Positions 22,441 to 37,345 of a stretch of DNA of 64,000 nucleotides are shown piece by piece. Source of the DNA: Thamnaconus septentrionalis (taxonomy: Eukaryota > Chordata > Actinopteri > Tetraodontiformes > Monacanthidae); the NCBI GenBank assembly GCA_009823395.1, contig CM020512.1, positions 13,706,905 through 13,770,904 on the forward strand, written 5' to 3'. The translations under genes and the position numbers were made by a program. Positions within the stretch are counted from its first letter, which is position 1, and each line of letters starts with the position of its first letter. Under the pieces are notes generated by a model. The model saw only the letters and a list, made by a program, of their open reading frames with translations, was not told where the DNA came from and searched no databases.

Positions 22441-25400
22441 GTGAGCTGGCTTCATTTTCCTTTCCTTTCATGTTGACCCGCGGTGCCTCACACGCTGGTT
22501 GTTTGTTGTTGCTCGCGTGTGTCAGCTTGTGTTAGTTGAGATTGCTTCATATTGACTTTTTGAAGACTGTTGTTAATTATCATGCAGGTGATGGATGAAG
22601 TGATTGTGTTAAATGAGGCTGTTGTGTTGCTGCTGCTGCTCCCGTTGTAGTGTGTTTGAAGTCAGCTGAGTTTAGTTTGCTTTAAAAATGCTTTTCATTC
22701 CGAATGTAATGTTTGAGAAGCTTTTGTGCAAAATGCACACGCATTTTAACTTGTGGATAAGCCAGTGGAACACTTCCGTGGTCAGAGTATCTATTGTTGT
22801 GACCTTTTGAGCCTTTCTAGAGCCTCAACATGTTTAGCTGCCTCTCATATTAGCGAGATCATTTAAAGAGTTATATTATGTATGCTATGAAGGGCAATTG
22901 CACAGACCCACATAGTCTCATGACATTCAAATCCCACTTCTTCCAAATTGGCCAAATATGCAGCTCTGCATATTCACAGGATATTAACTGACTTTATGAG
23001 GTTTTACTGAGGCACAGTGGAGCTTTAGGCTTAATGTTAATGTCAGAATCCTCACATGCATCTCACTGCTGGTATGCTAAGGTTTAATAACTTTTTTTTT
23101 TTTTTTTTTTACGTCTTATTATAAGTCATGAATAGTATTCGCAATATGCAACAATATTTAAGAATATTCCTTCATTTTTACACAAATCTGTATTTGACAG
23201 CAGTGTCTAGCATATCTTGAGCGGTGTCTTGACGAGCAAACAATTAGTCTTCCAAATTTACTTACAGTAGATCTCTAGGGTCAAATGTACCTTTTTTTCA
23301 GTCTCACACCAGTGAATGGCAGTGTTGCTTCAGGCTAGGGATGATAAAAGACAACCTCTATATGCACTAACCTCTCAACTTCAAGTATGGATTTGAGAGC
23401 CATTCCATTTTTTTTTTGAGAGGCAATGGCTGCAAATGTTATTGACACATCAATAATTAATCGCAGGCTCTCAGCTACTGCCTCTACCACTGAAGTATAA
23501 CAATTACAAGCAACACACGTCTCTGCCTATTTTTTTTTCCTCAAAAAAAAGAACTGAGTGATACGCTTTAAATGCCATCGTAAATTCTCCAATCATTTTT
23601 GTTTTCAAATGAAAAGGGTGAAGATGCTTTGACTTTTCTGATCCTGAAGTGCTTGTGTTGGAACACGAGACTGGTCTTCGGAGAAGTTTTAACGGCAAAC
23701 AACAGCGTTAGCAGTGTTAGCAGCGTTAGCAGAGAGGCCACGTAGCAGCAGACATTTTCACACTCTGAGTATTGTTTATCTCTCCGAGATGGTGCAGCTG
23801 ACTTCTTTATGAGGTCAGATCACAAGTAGACTGTGTAACCTTGAGCCTCTGGCTTGGCCCGAGGCTGTTCTTTATTAGTGTATGGGAGGACAGTGAGAGG
23901 TGGCCTGTTGGGAAACCTGCAGCCCATTACACCCATCACATATTAGTGTCAGCAACGTGAAACTGATCAGAGAGCTGTAGAGGTGTGAACAGGTCCATGC
24001 TCCTGGATCACCGAGCTACGAAATCTTAATGTTCTTCTGTCTGCTCAGGGGCAAGGCGGGTTTTTTTGTAGGTCCTGAAATAGTTTTCCGAAAATATACG
24101 TATTATTATTTATTATTTATTATTAATATATGTAGTGTTAAAGTAATATTAAAATGATAATGGAATCCGAAATATCAATAATCCTTTGTTTTTGCCTACT
24201 ACTCAGTCTACTTCCTCTCTGCATTTATTGCCCCTTCTTGGACAGAAAAAAAAATTCAATTCAGTATCCAAGGGGTGGAGCAAGGCCTCACATTGGGGCT
24301 GTCATCGATATATCAGCCCATCAATGACTTGATTTTAGCATTTCATTTCACTTTGTGTTTTCGTTTGACTGAGGCCCAGGGTTCCAAAGCTTTGTGAGGG
24401 TCTGTTCGATGCATGTGTCAACGACTTGCTATACAAAAACCGACTCCACAGGTGTAAGTCGCAGAGACCAAAATTTCCTCATGACTTCTTTACATATGGA
24501 GACACAGTGCACAGCATGTCGGGAATCACTGCAGTCGTTGCTTTTCTGCTCGACTGTGATGTTACAGCGTTAACAAATAAAGTCAGCCAGTCAGTCAGTC
24601 GCTGAATCATATCGCAAGTGATTTTCCTCCAGTTGGCCCACTATCAGTAAAAAGCCCTTGTGAAGCGCTTGTCATTCATCTTGCACACTTCGTCTGAGCT
24701 GAGGAACGAAGGTGTCACCGTGTTCACCAGCGCTTGATTAATGCTCCCTTCACACTATTCGTGAAGATGTACTCTCTGCGCCGCTTTGTCGAACAAAGAC
24801 ACAGCTTTGGTGTCAGATGTTTTAAATGCAATGAGTGGAACTTGCACCCTAACTTCTCGTACAGAAGGCTGCTGATGAGTGTGTGACTTTTTGACGTAAT
24901 GCACTCTCGCCAGGCCAAGTGGTTAGTCACAGCACCCCTCTGTTCCAGCCATGAGGAGAGTTAAAGCTGTGAACTTCTGCTTCCCTTGAAAGACATACTT
25001 CTAAGCAGTTCATGGCTCAGAAAGAATGGTAAATGAATCCAAAAGGACGCACAGCACAGTTCAGCACACTCTCCTTGGTCAAAGTGAGATATTTTTATTC
25101 ACAGCCACATCGCATGCCATGCTAGATTTGTTGGTGTCAAGCTGCACTCTGAAAGCTTGTCTTGACTCTTGTCAGTTAGAGTCAAATAGACAGAGGAAAA
25201 AGGGAATCATTCTATGTGATGCAACAGTGTTTGCTATCAAGTGCAAATACTCATTTTTCTTTTTGCTATTTTAGCTGACAGTGAATTATTGGACAGATTT
25301 CCTTTCAAGCAACGATACTGAATGCGATGATGGTGTCACTGATTATTATTATTTGAAAACGTCAGCAACGCTACGTTGAAGGATACATTCAATATTTTCT

Positions 25401-28400
25401 TCAATGCTGCCTCATTTGACAGGTTCTGGCCTGCAAGTGCGCAAAGTTCCAGTTAGCCTTGTGCCTATAATACAGATTTCTCAAAGCAATCGGTGAAATC
25501 ACCAAAAGGAAAATGCCAGGAGGTAAGAAAAAAAAATGGTGCGATTCCACTTTAGTCTGCCGCATAAAGTCGGGAGTTCCTCCAAAAATGTGTCCTCGAC
25601 GTGCCTCTGTTTTTGTTCTCTCATTTGACCTTTCCACCACTGAGACGTTGCAATTAGCACCAAAGACTTCAGAGACATTTTCCAGGTGCTAGGTGTCAGC
25701 GAATGGCTTAAAAAAAAGCCCAGCTGTTTCTTTCAGAAAGGCAGCACGATTATATCGCAAGAGTGATGCGAGAGGGAATGATTACCTCTCTCTGTTGGGT
25801 CGTACTGTAGGCAACAACCATTCGAAAAGATTTGAAACTATGCTGGAATATCATTGGCAAAAAACTCAGTGCTTGCACAGACAATAGTTTAATATTAGTA
25901 CATTTCCATCCGTAATGTAAACGATGACTCAAGCGGCTCATTTTTTTCGACACATGAATGAAAAGAGGCCATTTGATGTGAGAGCCGGAGTGAGAGAGAG
26001 GCTTTGGCCCAGTTAGGTGTGTGAACGGTGTGCCCCGTTTTTCAAGCTCGTTCTTGACTCGTCCTCTAGGTCATTCTGGCCGTGTCCATGACTGTTGTTG
26101 CTTGGTACCATAATATTTGGGTGAAACTGGGAACCGCATATTATTAGAGGGAAATCTTTTAATGAGATCTGCACAAAGCCTCATGCCAGGTAATATTTCC
26201 CTTCAAGTCTTGGCAGCTTCAAAGGAGAAGTTCTAGTTTTACAGAGCTCAGGTCATCAATCTGGGATCTGTGCCCACCTGGCGCCCCCTCCGACATTCAC
26301 CACCGAACATTCAGTTGGGAAACCAAACCAAAAATCAACCGCATATAAGCACATGATGTGACATCTTGTAGCTATTCTGGCTGAGAAGAATGACTAATGT
26401 GGAGGAACACATCCTCACTGAACCTCAGCGAGGCAGCAGTCAGCCAAGTGTAGGACAGTCAGAATCACTGCAAGTTGCTGTGGCAACCGGAACAAGTGCA
26501 AAGTCTTGAACAACACTAATTTGCTAAAGCATCTCAAGGAAAGGTATGTTTCATTGGGTGAACACCAAGGGGCAGGGAGAGACCTATAACGTGTATTTTT
26601 GACTTTGTGAGGAAAGGTGCTCTTTTTCTTACCTCTACCTTCACTCCCGCACGGTTATATAATGGACACGCACAAGGAATGTCAGGTTTTACTGATTATA
26701 AGGCACAACAGAGTCTATGTATAGGTTTTTCCCCACCATCAGCTGTCTTTTCTGTTGCCAGATCCAATTAGCAGTGTCTTAATTTACACATTAATTAGCT
26801 GAGATTTATCAACATCTCTGAAGAGGGACGATCGTGGATAATTGGGTAATTTTAAGAACAAAGAAAAGAGCCTCTGCGTCTGCAGTCCAAACAGCTCCGA
26901 TTTCATCGAGAAGAAAATATCCTCAGTGTTTGGAATTAGAGAGGGAGGGGAAAAAAAAATCCTGTGAGGAATAATAGACAGAGGGCTGTAGATGCAGCGT
27001 TAAGAGCAGCGCTTTTTCCTTTTTCACGTGTCATGCCTCACCCGCCTCTCTCCTTCCTGCTCCCATCCTCATGTGCCTCTGACGGGCTCTGTGTGGGTGT
27101 GCATGAGAGAAAGGAGGAGAGGGAGGGATGGAGAGAGAAAAAGCTCTTATTTATGTAAAAGCCGACATGAGAGGAGGTTTTTCGGCGGTAGAACGGAGCT
27201 TGACCGAGGCTCTATTGAAGCTGCGGCGTGAAAGCAGAAGCCCGTCAAAATTAACGTCAGCCGCCTTGTGACAGCAAAAAATGATGCAAAGCTGACTTCT
27301 AATCTCCTTACATACCATCACAAACACGTCTTGGTTAATTAGAATATGTTTGGTGGAAACGTCCCTGCTTCATTTGAAGACTTTTTTCCCCCCCTGAGCC
27401 TAATAATTTTCCTACAAAACAACAGCAGCACAAAGATAACGCAGACATAAGACTCTTTCTACCAGTGAAATTAAGTCATTTTTTCAGCTGTTTGTGCTTT
27501 AATCTAATTTTTTATTTTATTTTTTTGAATAGAGTTCTTTCTCTTTCAGGCACACTTCTCTCTCTCTCTCTCACACACACTCACACTGGCAGAAGCAGAG
27601 AATCTCAATCATCTCAACGGGGTCTTTCTTGTCAGCTAATTTCTGAGCTGTATGTAAGCAATTATTACACGTAAAACAAACAACGTGCAAACTCAGTTCA
27701 GCAAGGACCTAATCACTCGTTCACCCTGTGAATTGTTCAGGTCCCCGCCCCCAGCCCGCTACGTTGCTTTTTCATTCCGTGCATGACACAGCAACAACAG
27801 TAACAACAAAAAAGACTACCGCAGTTTGAGCCCTGACTGGAACACCACCCACTCCCCTTTGTCAGTCTCCCTCCTCATAACCTCCGATAGCGTCATTTGT
27901 TCAAATGCTCCGAGGACATTTACATCTTTACGCATTATGTGTGTCTGTGTGCGTTTGCTATTATACACCGGGGGTTAAAGAAGTGTTGGATTGGTTTGCC
28001 CCCTACCGCCCTGCAGAACATCAAACAGCTGCACAACATGCCCCTGGGACACTGGAGGAATTGTTAAAGATACACAGTACTACAAAAATATGAGGTGGAT
28101 GGAAGAAAATAAATAAATAAACGCATGCAAATGTCTTTACTGTACATGCTTCAAGTAAAGCTGAAAAGATGTCATTGAATGTGGATGTGGCATATTGTGT
28201 AATGGATTGGTCTGTGGATTCCGTTTGTCCTCTGACCCTATTTATTTTCTGTCAGATATCCCATCTTTCCATCATCGGTTATACTCTACAGTACAGATGA
28301 TTTTCATCTTATTCCGGTCTTTTTGTTGAAAAAGACTGGGATCTGTTTCTTTGCGGCCATTCCAACCCAGGTGATGGACATTTGTGGGTCGCACCTTTTA

Positions 28401-30465
28401 TGTAACTAATATTTCAGTCTCTCTTTGGGCACCGGATTATTTTTTATCTCCCTTTGAAAAGGCCTTACACTGTCAAAGAAGCGATCCTGTTGGTGTTCTG
28501 AAGTGGAACAAAAGGACGGAGAATGTTTATTTGATTCTTAGGTAAACAAAGGAGGAAACGCTAAACTGTTTTTGATGTCCATCTTATCAGCTGATATTGG
28601 ATTTCAATAAAGCACACTCCCAGAACTGCACTAAAACCAATTTGCCGGCTCAACTTGGTCCTCACTTACATAATTGACTTATATAATCAATTTCTGCTGG
28701 GTGGCAAATGGGTCACATTCTTTGTGATTCTTTTGACCTTATGCCGGTTTCGCTCATGTAAATGGGCTCGCAAGTGGCTCCGCTGGTGCCTGATAAAATG
28801 CGGCGAGATATCCTTGAACATTGTGATGTGAACACGTTTCACAGATGTACAGTAAGTGGGATTGCATGGCGGGGAGTGCTCCGACTGTAACCTACTTCTC
28901 CAAAATGGCTTGTGCGAGAGCTTCCCCGTCGTCCTAAAAGTTAACCCATAGCTTGGTTTTCCTCCTTACGGCACCCGTATTAATAATACAGGAGTGTGCG
29001 GGCAGGCATACGCACGTCACGTACTCGAGCGTCAAGCCCCTCTAGCCCGCTTCCCAATGATGAAGGAAATTATTCTATGCAGCGGGGAAGTGTGTGACAG
29101 CGCACAGTAATCTTCCATGCAGTATAATGGCACTGGAGCTGGTCACCATGGAGTCAAGCCTGAATAAATAGAGCAACTCGTGCCCAGCTCGCTGATATGC
29201 ACCTTTTCTAAAGAAAAGCAACAGCAGGACCATTGAGCGAGTGACTTGACAGGCAATGTTGTTCATTTATCTAGAGACAAAAGGCAGCTGAAGACGATGC
29301 ACTTTGTGTGTGAGTGTTTGAGTAGGTTGGAGCGAAGAACCGATGCCTGAAATGGCGCTGAGACATGACGAGTCGTTTATAGGCAAATTCAGTGTCCTGC
29401 ATTGTCCAATGTTTATTTTTATAAAATAGGAGAAAAATAATGTATTAAAGTCAGTTCTAATGAGGGCTATGTCTAGCAGTTAGAATAGCACTTTTCTTGA
29501 TGACCGTTATGTTTAAATTTGAACAAAAATATCCCTTTGTTGTCAGCCCGGAATGTCTGTGATTACGTCATCATACTCACAGTTATGTAAGCCCTCGTTT
29601 TAATACGAAACAGTTCTGTTGCAGTGCCAATCAGCTGATAATCCAGTTACGAGGATTAAATTCTTAATGCAGCTTATTTGGATCAGGACTAACAAGAAAT
29701 TAATTGAACGGGGTTGACCCTATAGGAATAGAACTCTGCAGTTCAGCTGGCGGAACAGACTCAAAAAAAGAAAAGCAGAAGAGGGAGTCGCTCTGAGTGG
29801 GTGACAATCCTCGGTGATATAATTGGGAACATAACGCAGAGCTTAGCTCAAATGGCTGTCAATAGATGGAAGGACAATTTGTGCAATAAGCGCGGTTCCC
29901 CTGACCCCCCCCCTCCCCGAGTGCGGACTCGTAAACAAAACATGCCTTAATCAAATGACTTGAAGCGCATGCCAGTTGCCGCACATGTCACTGATGTGCT
30001 AATTGCTGGAGGTGTGTCTCCTGAATCCAAACAGCTCGCTTACTTACAGCCGCACAGAAATCTCACGAGGACCTGAAACGCTGCAATTACGGGGCGACAC
30101 ATTTCTGCCTCGGCTCCCACTGTGTGTGGGATGGCCTGAAATAGAATTGCAGGGTTTCAACAGGCGAATCGCACTCGACACCGCTGCACAAGCACCATCC
30201 TGCGTCTTGGCGAAAGAGAAACAGATCTACTGCATGTGTGTGGGGGAAAAAAAAAGTCCCTTCTCTGCTGTTGTGGTTCTGGCGAGTGTTACGGAGCGGA
30301 AGGCGCGATCAGGTTCGATGACGGGCAAATTCCAAGAGGCGCTAAGCCTCCTTTAAGGATTTGGCCGAGTCTGAAATGGCCGCACAAATGCGCGCAAACG
30401 CAAGATGAGTTTTCTGATCGAGCTCCTGATTCGTAAGGGGTGCAGCTGGTGGGGCGGCAGCGCAG

Positions 30466-30466
<1 letters not shown>

Positions 30467-30499
<33 letters not shown>
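30467..30499. repeat. (CTG)n trinucleotide repeat
   Basis: About 11 uninterrupted CTG units, not inside a supported gene. Confidence 0.9.
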
Positions 30500-33400
30500 A
30501 CTCTCATGCGCAAGATGATTTCCTTTGTGAGGTTCCATTTACATCATTTTCTCATGGGTTTAGTCTTTATTACAGGGACAAGCAGCTTCCCACAGAGCCG
30601 TGGTGCTGAGAGGGGTTACGCGTGTGCTATAATTGTGCAGGCGAGTATTTGTCTGCATGTGCGCGTGTTAAGGTGCCTGTGTGAGTAAGGAACACGGGAG
30701 AGCCTGTTGCTATGCATTTTTACATGTCCTCCCACTGGTCTTGCACGAAACATCGCAGCGGAGCAGAGTCAAGCCTATGGGTGAGCAGTTTATCTGTAAT
30801 GCATCAACAATTTAGCAGTAAAAGCCTCGGCGCCGACCATAAGATCCCCGAGTCGTCTTCCCGCCGAGGGGGGAAAAGGGGGCTCGAGCCGCTTAAATGA
30901 TTTGTTTGTGCAGAGTGCACCATTACTTGAAGGGATTCCAGGTTTAGAGCGATGGGGACGTCCGCCGTCTTCAGTCAAGGCACTGCTTTTATATCAGTGG
31001 CGAGGAGTCATGCTATATGGGTTATTATATAACTTTGGAGTTACACAATTGGTAAAAGCCAGCTGCACAAGTAAGTGATGTGTGGGTTTTGTGAAAAGAA
31101 ACTGCCAAAATACTATCGCCTTACCAGACTGCGTGCAGAAATTCTTCTGGATAAAGATACCCAATTAAAGATAACGTTATATTTCATGTTAAAAAAAACA
31201 ACCCTTTACATTCAATTTAGATTTGACTTTGTTTATGACATTCATTTTATTGAAACTGTTGTTCAGTTTGGGTTTCATTAATATCATTCAATTATTCTAC
31301 GCCGATTATTTATATTTGACACAGTGACAGAAATAAAATAGTTTCCCCATCAAATGCCGCCATTGTCATCTGCGGCCAAAACAAACCAGTGCAGGGGCCC
31401 CATCCTTCCCTTTCACCTCACTGTGCTTTATGTCCTCAGCTGCCTCTGCTGTAGCAAACTGAAAAGCAGGTCAAATCTTGAGGGACCATCACCATTTTGT
31501 GGGCAGTATGAAGTATCGAAGCAAGAGAGGGGAGAGGATGTCCCGTTTGGTAGTGTTCAGTGTTTTTCTTAGAAATTACAAATTAGGCTAACACTATAGC
31601 ATGCTGTGCTATCAGTACGGTTATAAAGTGCCGTCTGTTCGCAGTCTATTACCGTCGGCAGGGCGACGATGTATATTAGCATTTAGGGTGAAACATTGAA
31701 AATTTCTCATCACTGTAACATGCGCAGTATACTATGGCAGGGAACTAGTGCAGTACTAATAATGTGTATACAGCATATGAACAGTTCATGTTTGTACAGG
31801 AAGGAAAGGAAACTTATTGAGGGGCGTTCAGAAGCTCTCTGTTCAAGCTGGTTTGTTATAAAACTATCAACTGCAGTGAGTTTGGCTTCTGCTGTAACAT
31901 TTTGAATTTCTTTTTCTCAGTGTCTGCATATCGAACTCACTCATTCGCTCTCCTGTAGGTTTTATTCTCTTTGAGTAAAGCGAAAGAAAAGGCACTGTAT
32001 AATTAAGAATGCATCTTGTTTGCCATCCCAACATTCAACACGCTTATGTCATGTTTTCCCAATAACACGCAGTCATAATTTGCATCCATTACCATGAAAG
32101 CCTTACCCAGTCAACCAAAAGCTGGAAAACCCCTTCAGAGGGCACGCAATGTCACTTTCTACTGTCAATGTCATTACGCTTCCGGTTATTTGCAGGGCAA
32201 AATTAGTTTTTCCAAAATCTAGTAAACCGAATTTTGTCATGTTGTGTTTAATTGCTTCACCGCAATGTTATCACACCACCAGACTACCTACTGTAGTGTT
32301 TCCATGAAAAAAGAGATGGCTGCGAAAAAATGCCACAACATTCCAAGCAACTCAATCGTTTTGTGTATTTTAATATCGACGGAAAGCTCGATCAGATCTT
32401 CGAATGCAAGGTGCAAACATGGTGCGAGACTGCGGAACAGTTACATGATGTTAGGGGGAACTCTGTTTATCAATCAGCACACTCAGCTGTTGTTCATTTT
32501 GGGAAGTGTACTGGCAAACCCCACAGTACGCCACACTCATGGGCACCATCCAGAACAAATGATGGCAAACAACAGTAGCCACACTCCTGATGTGATGAAT
32601 TAGTGCCAAGCAAAGGGTGTCATTATTCTTCTCTGACACCAGTGACATATAACAACTCTGCTCTGACGCGGCGGCACTGTATGACTAACACTCAAACACA
32701 ATGCCACTAATCTCACTTATTATTTGCTGGCAGCACATTGGCTGCAAACATTTCTTGGCTGCAAACATTCCATGACGAGATAACATCAATTGCTAGATGA
32801 GACGTGCGATGCAAAATGGAGCTTCTCTCTCGCACTTACTTTCTTACAAAGTGTTCTTTTGCTGAACGTAGTTGAGTTTAAGCGCCACTAATGTACGCGT
32901 CGTTACGCAGCAAGCTAAAAGAACAGGCGAAAAATGAATGACAAAAACCCTAACAACAACAAAACCCCAAACAAAAACACATGAAAAGGCTCAGTGTGTA
33001 CGAACAAAAGGGGATAATTATGGGAAATCAGAAAAGAGTCAACACTGACAACATTTTTTTTTTTTCCCCAACTGAAGCTTTTGGTTTAAATATGAGGAGC
33101 CTAGTGCTGGCTGCAAAGCTGGGTTCCAACCCAAATTCAAAAGAACAGAGTCACTGCAGGGAATGAATCATCTGACACCCTCTGTCATTGTTGTAGCCTT
33201 TTTTTTTTTTTTTTTTTTTTTTTTGACAACAAGTGCTTTTGAACAGTAATGCAAACAAAGTGACTCACAACATGGCTGCTTCAGAGCGAACAAAGAAAAA
33301 TCAGTTGTCCTCAAAAGTACAAAAGACACAGACAACGAGATGGGGACAAATCAGTCAGATCTCGGCTTAGTGAGTTAAAACCAAACAAAATTTGCAAACT

Positions 33401-34868
33401 AAATAAACCTGTGTGTGTTTCTGTTTGTTTTTAAATCAATAATAATCTTTTTATTTTTAATTTCAAAAATAATCAGGTTGCAACCTGGTTTAAAATACCA
33501 CCATTTTCTCTGACGGCCTTTTGTTTATATATTCTCTGACCAAAGCTGTCGCACAAAATATGTATGCGAAATGATGAAATGCATAAATAACCCTATAGAC
33601 AGACCGTATCATTCTAAACTTGAAGTCAAAATCAATTGGGTCACAGTGTGACAGTTTCTGAGCAGCTTCAGTCTTGACCTGATTACTGCCATTGACAAAC
33701 GTGAGGCTTGGGTGCTGCACGGTGGAAAAGCCGGGCAGTGAATCGTTTTCGCCCGGGAATATTTTATCGGCGCATATTTTACTTGCCCTTTGTGTTAAAT
33801 TCAAAAACCGTTCGCCATTCACAGAATGACTGTTGATTTCCATTCGAATGCGCTCATTTTGGCTGCTGAGCGAGATGAGACGCTGGGTCGCACCAGGCAC
33901 CGCAACGACAACTCGCAGTGCGTCTCTGTGTGTGTGTGGATGTACAGAGCAGCCGAGATAAACACAGGTTGCACCACCCTAACCACGATAAAGAGCTTTT
34001 TTTCCGACGCCGCAGTGACACGTGAAGTGCGACTTGAGTTCCCTTTAGGCCGCTAAGTCATGCCCTGCGTCCATCTCCGGCCACATCAGCTGTTCATAAA
34101 GCGGTCCGCGCCGGCTGACCGATAAGAGGATTCTTTCCAGAGAGCCACCGCTGCTTTTTGTGCTGGCCCCATCCGCGTCCTTTATCCCCTTGGCTATCTG
34201 GTGCGTCGCACCAAATCGATTTAATTTCTGTTGTATCGACGCCTGCGGGCCTCCGTCCAGGTTTTTGTCACCGGCGCTTTTCCTGCCTTACGCATTCCAC
34301 GCGGGGAGACGGAAGGGTCGGGAGCGAGGCTCGAAAAGAGGCGAAGGGGCTCCGAAGCAGAGCAGCACTTGCAATTATACCTTGGCTGTTTTACTGGAAA
34401 TGTTGGAAGCTGACTGAGAACATTTTTTTTTCTTTTTCTTCGTCTTGACTAACAGAAACCAAAAAATTGGGGAGGAAAAAGACAGCAAAAAGATTATGTG
34501 GAGCAATTTAAATGGATTAAAATGGTAAAGACTGAGGTGAGAAACTTTCAAGGGAAGTCTCTAAAATAGAAATTCTGCTTCAGTCAGCTTGGAAGTAGCC
34601 AGCTTTTGCACTTAATTGCAGCTCTACAGTTGTCAATCTTCTCGGGTGATAGACCGCATGAGGTCCAACAGATATTGTGGCTCCACTCAGTGCATAGATC
34701 GTACCACACTTTAATTCTGGTCTCATATAATTGGAAGGTAATTATCCATTTTTATTCAGGACTTCGAAGCAACTTTTTGTGGGATACGGGCCGAGACACG
34801 GTTTACTTTTTCCTTTGCCGTTTTGATCCCGGCAACTCAAATTTTAAATCTGGAAAAATTTTCCGTTG

Positions 34869-34881
34869 GCTAAATAATTCC
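34869..34881. repeat. target-site duplication, left copy (Rex3)
   Basis: GCTAAATAATTCC, identical to 38235-38247 on the other side of the Rex3 element. Confidence 0.85.
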
Positions 34882-34908
34882 TTCTTCTTCTTCTTCTTCT
34901 TCATCCGC

Positions 34909-36147
34909 TTATCCGGGGTCGGGTCGCGGGGGCAGCAGCCTCAGCAGAGATGCCCAGACCTCCCTGGCCCCAGTCACCTCCTCCAGCTCATCCGGTGGGA
35001 CCCCAAGGCGTTCCCAGGCCAGCCGGGAGACATAGTCCCTCCAGCGTGTCCTGGGTCTTCCCCGAGGCCTCCTCCCGGTGGGACATGCCCGGAACACCTG
35101 CCCAGGGAGGCGTCCAGGAGGCATCCGGAACAGATGCCCAAGCCACCTCAGCTGGCCCCTCTCGATGCGGAGGAGCAGCGGCTCTACTCCGAGCTCCTCC
35201 CGGGTGACTGAGCTTCTCACCCTGTCCCTCAGGGTGCGCCCAGCCACCCTGCGGAGGAAACTCATTTCGGCCGCTTGTATTCGCGATCTCGTTCTTTCGG
35301 TCACTACCCAAAGCTCGTGACCATAGGTGAGGGTGGGAACGTAGATCGACCAGTAAATCGAGAGCCTCGCCTTTCGGCTTAGCTCCTTCTTCACCACGAC
35401 GGACCGGTACAGCGACCGCATCACTGCAGACGCTGCACCGATCCGCCTGTCGATCTCACGCTCCATCCTCCCCTCACTCGTGAACAAGACCCCGAGATAC
35501 TTGAACTCCTCCACCTGAGGCAGGATCTCCCCACCGACCCGGAGAGGACAAACCACCTTTTTCCGGTCGAGAACCATGGCCTCGGACTTGGAGGTGCTGA
35601 TTCTCATCCCAGCCGCTTCACACTCGGCTGCAAACCGCCCCAGTGCACATTGGAGGTCCTGGCTCGATGAAGCCAACACGACCACATCATCCGCAAAAAG
35701 CAGAGACGCAATCATGTGGTTCCCGAACCAGACTCCCTCCGGCCCCTGGCTGCGCCTAGAAATTCTGTCCATGAAAATAATGAACAGAACCGGTGACAAA
35801 GGGCAGCCCTGCCGGAGTCCAACACGCACTGGGAACAGATCCGACTTACTGCCGGCAATGCGAACCAGACTCCTGCTCCGATCATACAAGGACCCCTTGA
35901 CGGCCCTTAACAGAGGGCCCCGGACCCCATACTCCTGGAGCACCCCACAAGACGCGTCGCGGGACACGGTCGAACGCCTTCTCCAGATCCACAAAACACA
36001 TGTAGACTGGTTGGGCGAACTCCCATGAACCCTCGAGCACCGGCGGAGAGTATGGAGCTGGTCCAGTGTTCCACGACCCGGACGGAACCCGCACTGTTCC
36101 TCCTGAATCCGAGGTTCGACTATCGGCCGTATCCTCCTTTCCAGCAC
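34909..36147 (-). pseudogene. Rex3 ORF fragment, reverse transcriptase core and C-terminus
   Basis: It contains the RT palm with the FADD box (SLLFADDVV, about 35685) and the conserved C-terminus ending LLRLLPPRPDPG. A short internal segment (about 35930-36090, expected to hold motif A, FVDLEKAFDRVP) is read in a different frame here, which would inactivate the enzyme. Confidence 0.88.
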
Positions 36148-36160
36148 CCTGGAATAGACT

Positions 36161-37345
36161 TTACCGGGAGGCTGAGGGTGTGATCCCTCTATAATTGGAG
36201 CACACCCTCCGATCCCCCTTTTTAAAAAGAGGGACCACCACCCCGGTCTGCCAGTCCAGAGGCACTGTCCCCGACCACCACGCGATGTTACAGAGACGTG
36301 TCAGCCACGACAGTCCCTGCACATCCAGAGACTTGAGGTACTCGGGGCGGATCTCATCCACCCCCGGAGCCTTGCCACCAAGGAGTTTCCTGACTACCTC
36401 GGTGACTTCGGCTTGGGTGATGGACAAGTCCTCCCCCGGGTCCCCCGCCTCTGCTTCCTCCACGGAAGACGTGACGGCGGGATTGAGGAGATCCTCAGTA
36501 TTCCTTCCACCGCGGACAACATCCCCAGTCGAAGTCAACAGCTCCCCACCTGCACCATAAACAGTGTCGGTGGCGAACTGCTTCCCCCTCCTGAGGCGCC
36601 GAACGGTTTGCCAGAACTTCTTCGAGGCCGACCGAAAGTCCTCCTCCATGGCCTCCCCGAACTCCTCCCAAGCCCGGGTTTTTGCCTCCGCCACCGCCCG
36701 CGCTGCAGCACGCTTGGCCTGCCGGTACCCGTCAGCTGCTTCCGGGGTCCCACGAGCCAACATGGCTCGATAGGACTCCTTCTTCAGCTTGACGGCATCC
36801 CTTACTTCCGGTGTCCACCACCGGGTTCGGGGATTACCGCCACGACAGGCACCGGAGACCTTACGACCACAACTACGAGCAGCTGCGTTAACAATAGAGG
36901 TGGAGAACATGGTCCATTCGGACTCAATGTCTCCAACCTCCCCCGGAATCTGGGAGAAGCTCTCCCGGAGGTGGGAGTTGAAGACCGCACTGACAGAGGG
37001 CTCGACCAGACGTTCCCAACAGACCCTCACAATACGTTTGGGCCTGCCGGGTCTTTCCGGTCTCCTCCCCCGCCAGCGGATCCAACTCACCACCAGGTAG
37101 TGATCAGTTGACAGCTCCGCCCCTCTCTTCACCCGAGTGTCCAAGACACAGGGACGGAGGTCAGACGACACGACCACAAAGTCGATCATCGACCTCCGCC
37201 CCAGGGCATCCTGATGCCAAGTGCACCGGTGGACACCCCTGTGCTCGAACATGGTGTTTGTCACGGACAAGCTGTGACTAGCACAGAAGTCCAGCAACAA
37301 AACACCATTCGGGTTCAGATCAGGGAGGCCGTTCCTCCCAATCAC
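36161..37345 (-). pseudogene. Rex3 ORF fragment, endonuclease end and start of reverse transcriptase
   Basis: It begins GRNGLPDLNPNGVLLLDFCA and includes STDHYLVVSW (end of the endonuclease), a linker, and the start of the RT domain (LLGGKAPGVDEIRPEYLKSL, VVPLFKKGDRRVCSNYRGIT). The frame ends at 36161 through a small deletion in the block after YRGIT. Confidence 0.85.

Larger units (their letters stand above)
22441..34881. other. long non-coding stretch, probably intron/intergenic
   Basis: About 12 kb without recognisable coding similarity on either strand. It contains poly(T) tracts (23090-23111 and 33198-33226), a (CTG)n run at 30467-30499 and A/T-rich low-complexity sequence. It may hold regulatory elements of the developmental gene prickle1, but nothing specific can be supported from this sequence alone. 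Confidence 0.5.

Noticed and set aside
34606..35211. Plus-strand open frame of 201 codons
   Set aside because: Half lies in unique flank and half is antisense to the Rex3 C-terminus; it crosses the insertion boundary, so it is chance.
36413..37111. Plus-strand open frame of 232 codons
   Set aside because: It is antisense to the Rex3 ORF; the GC-rich element gives long shadow frames.
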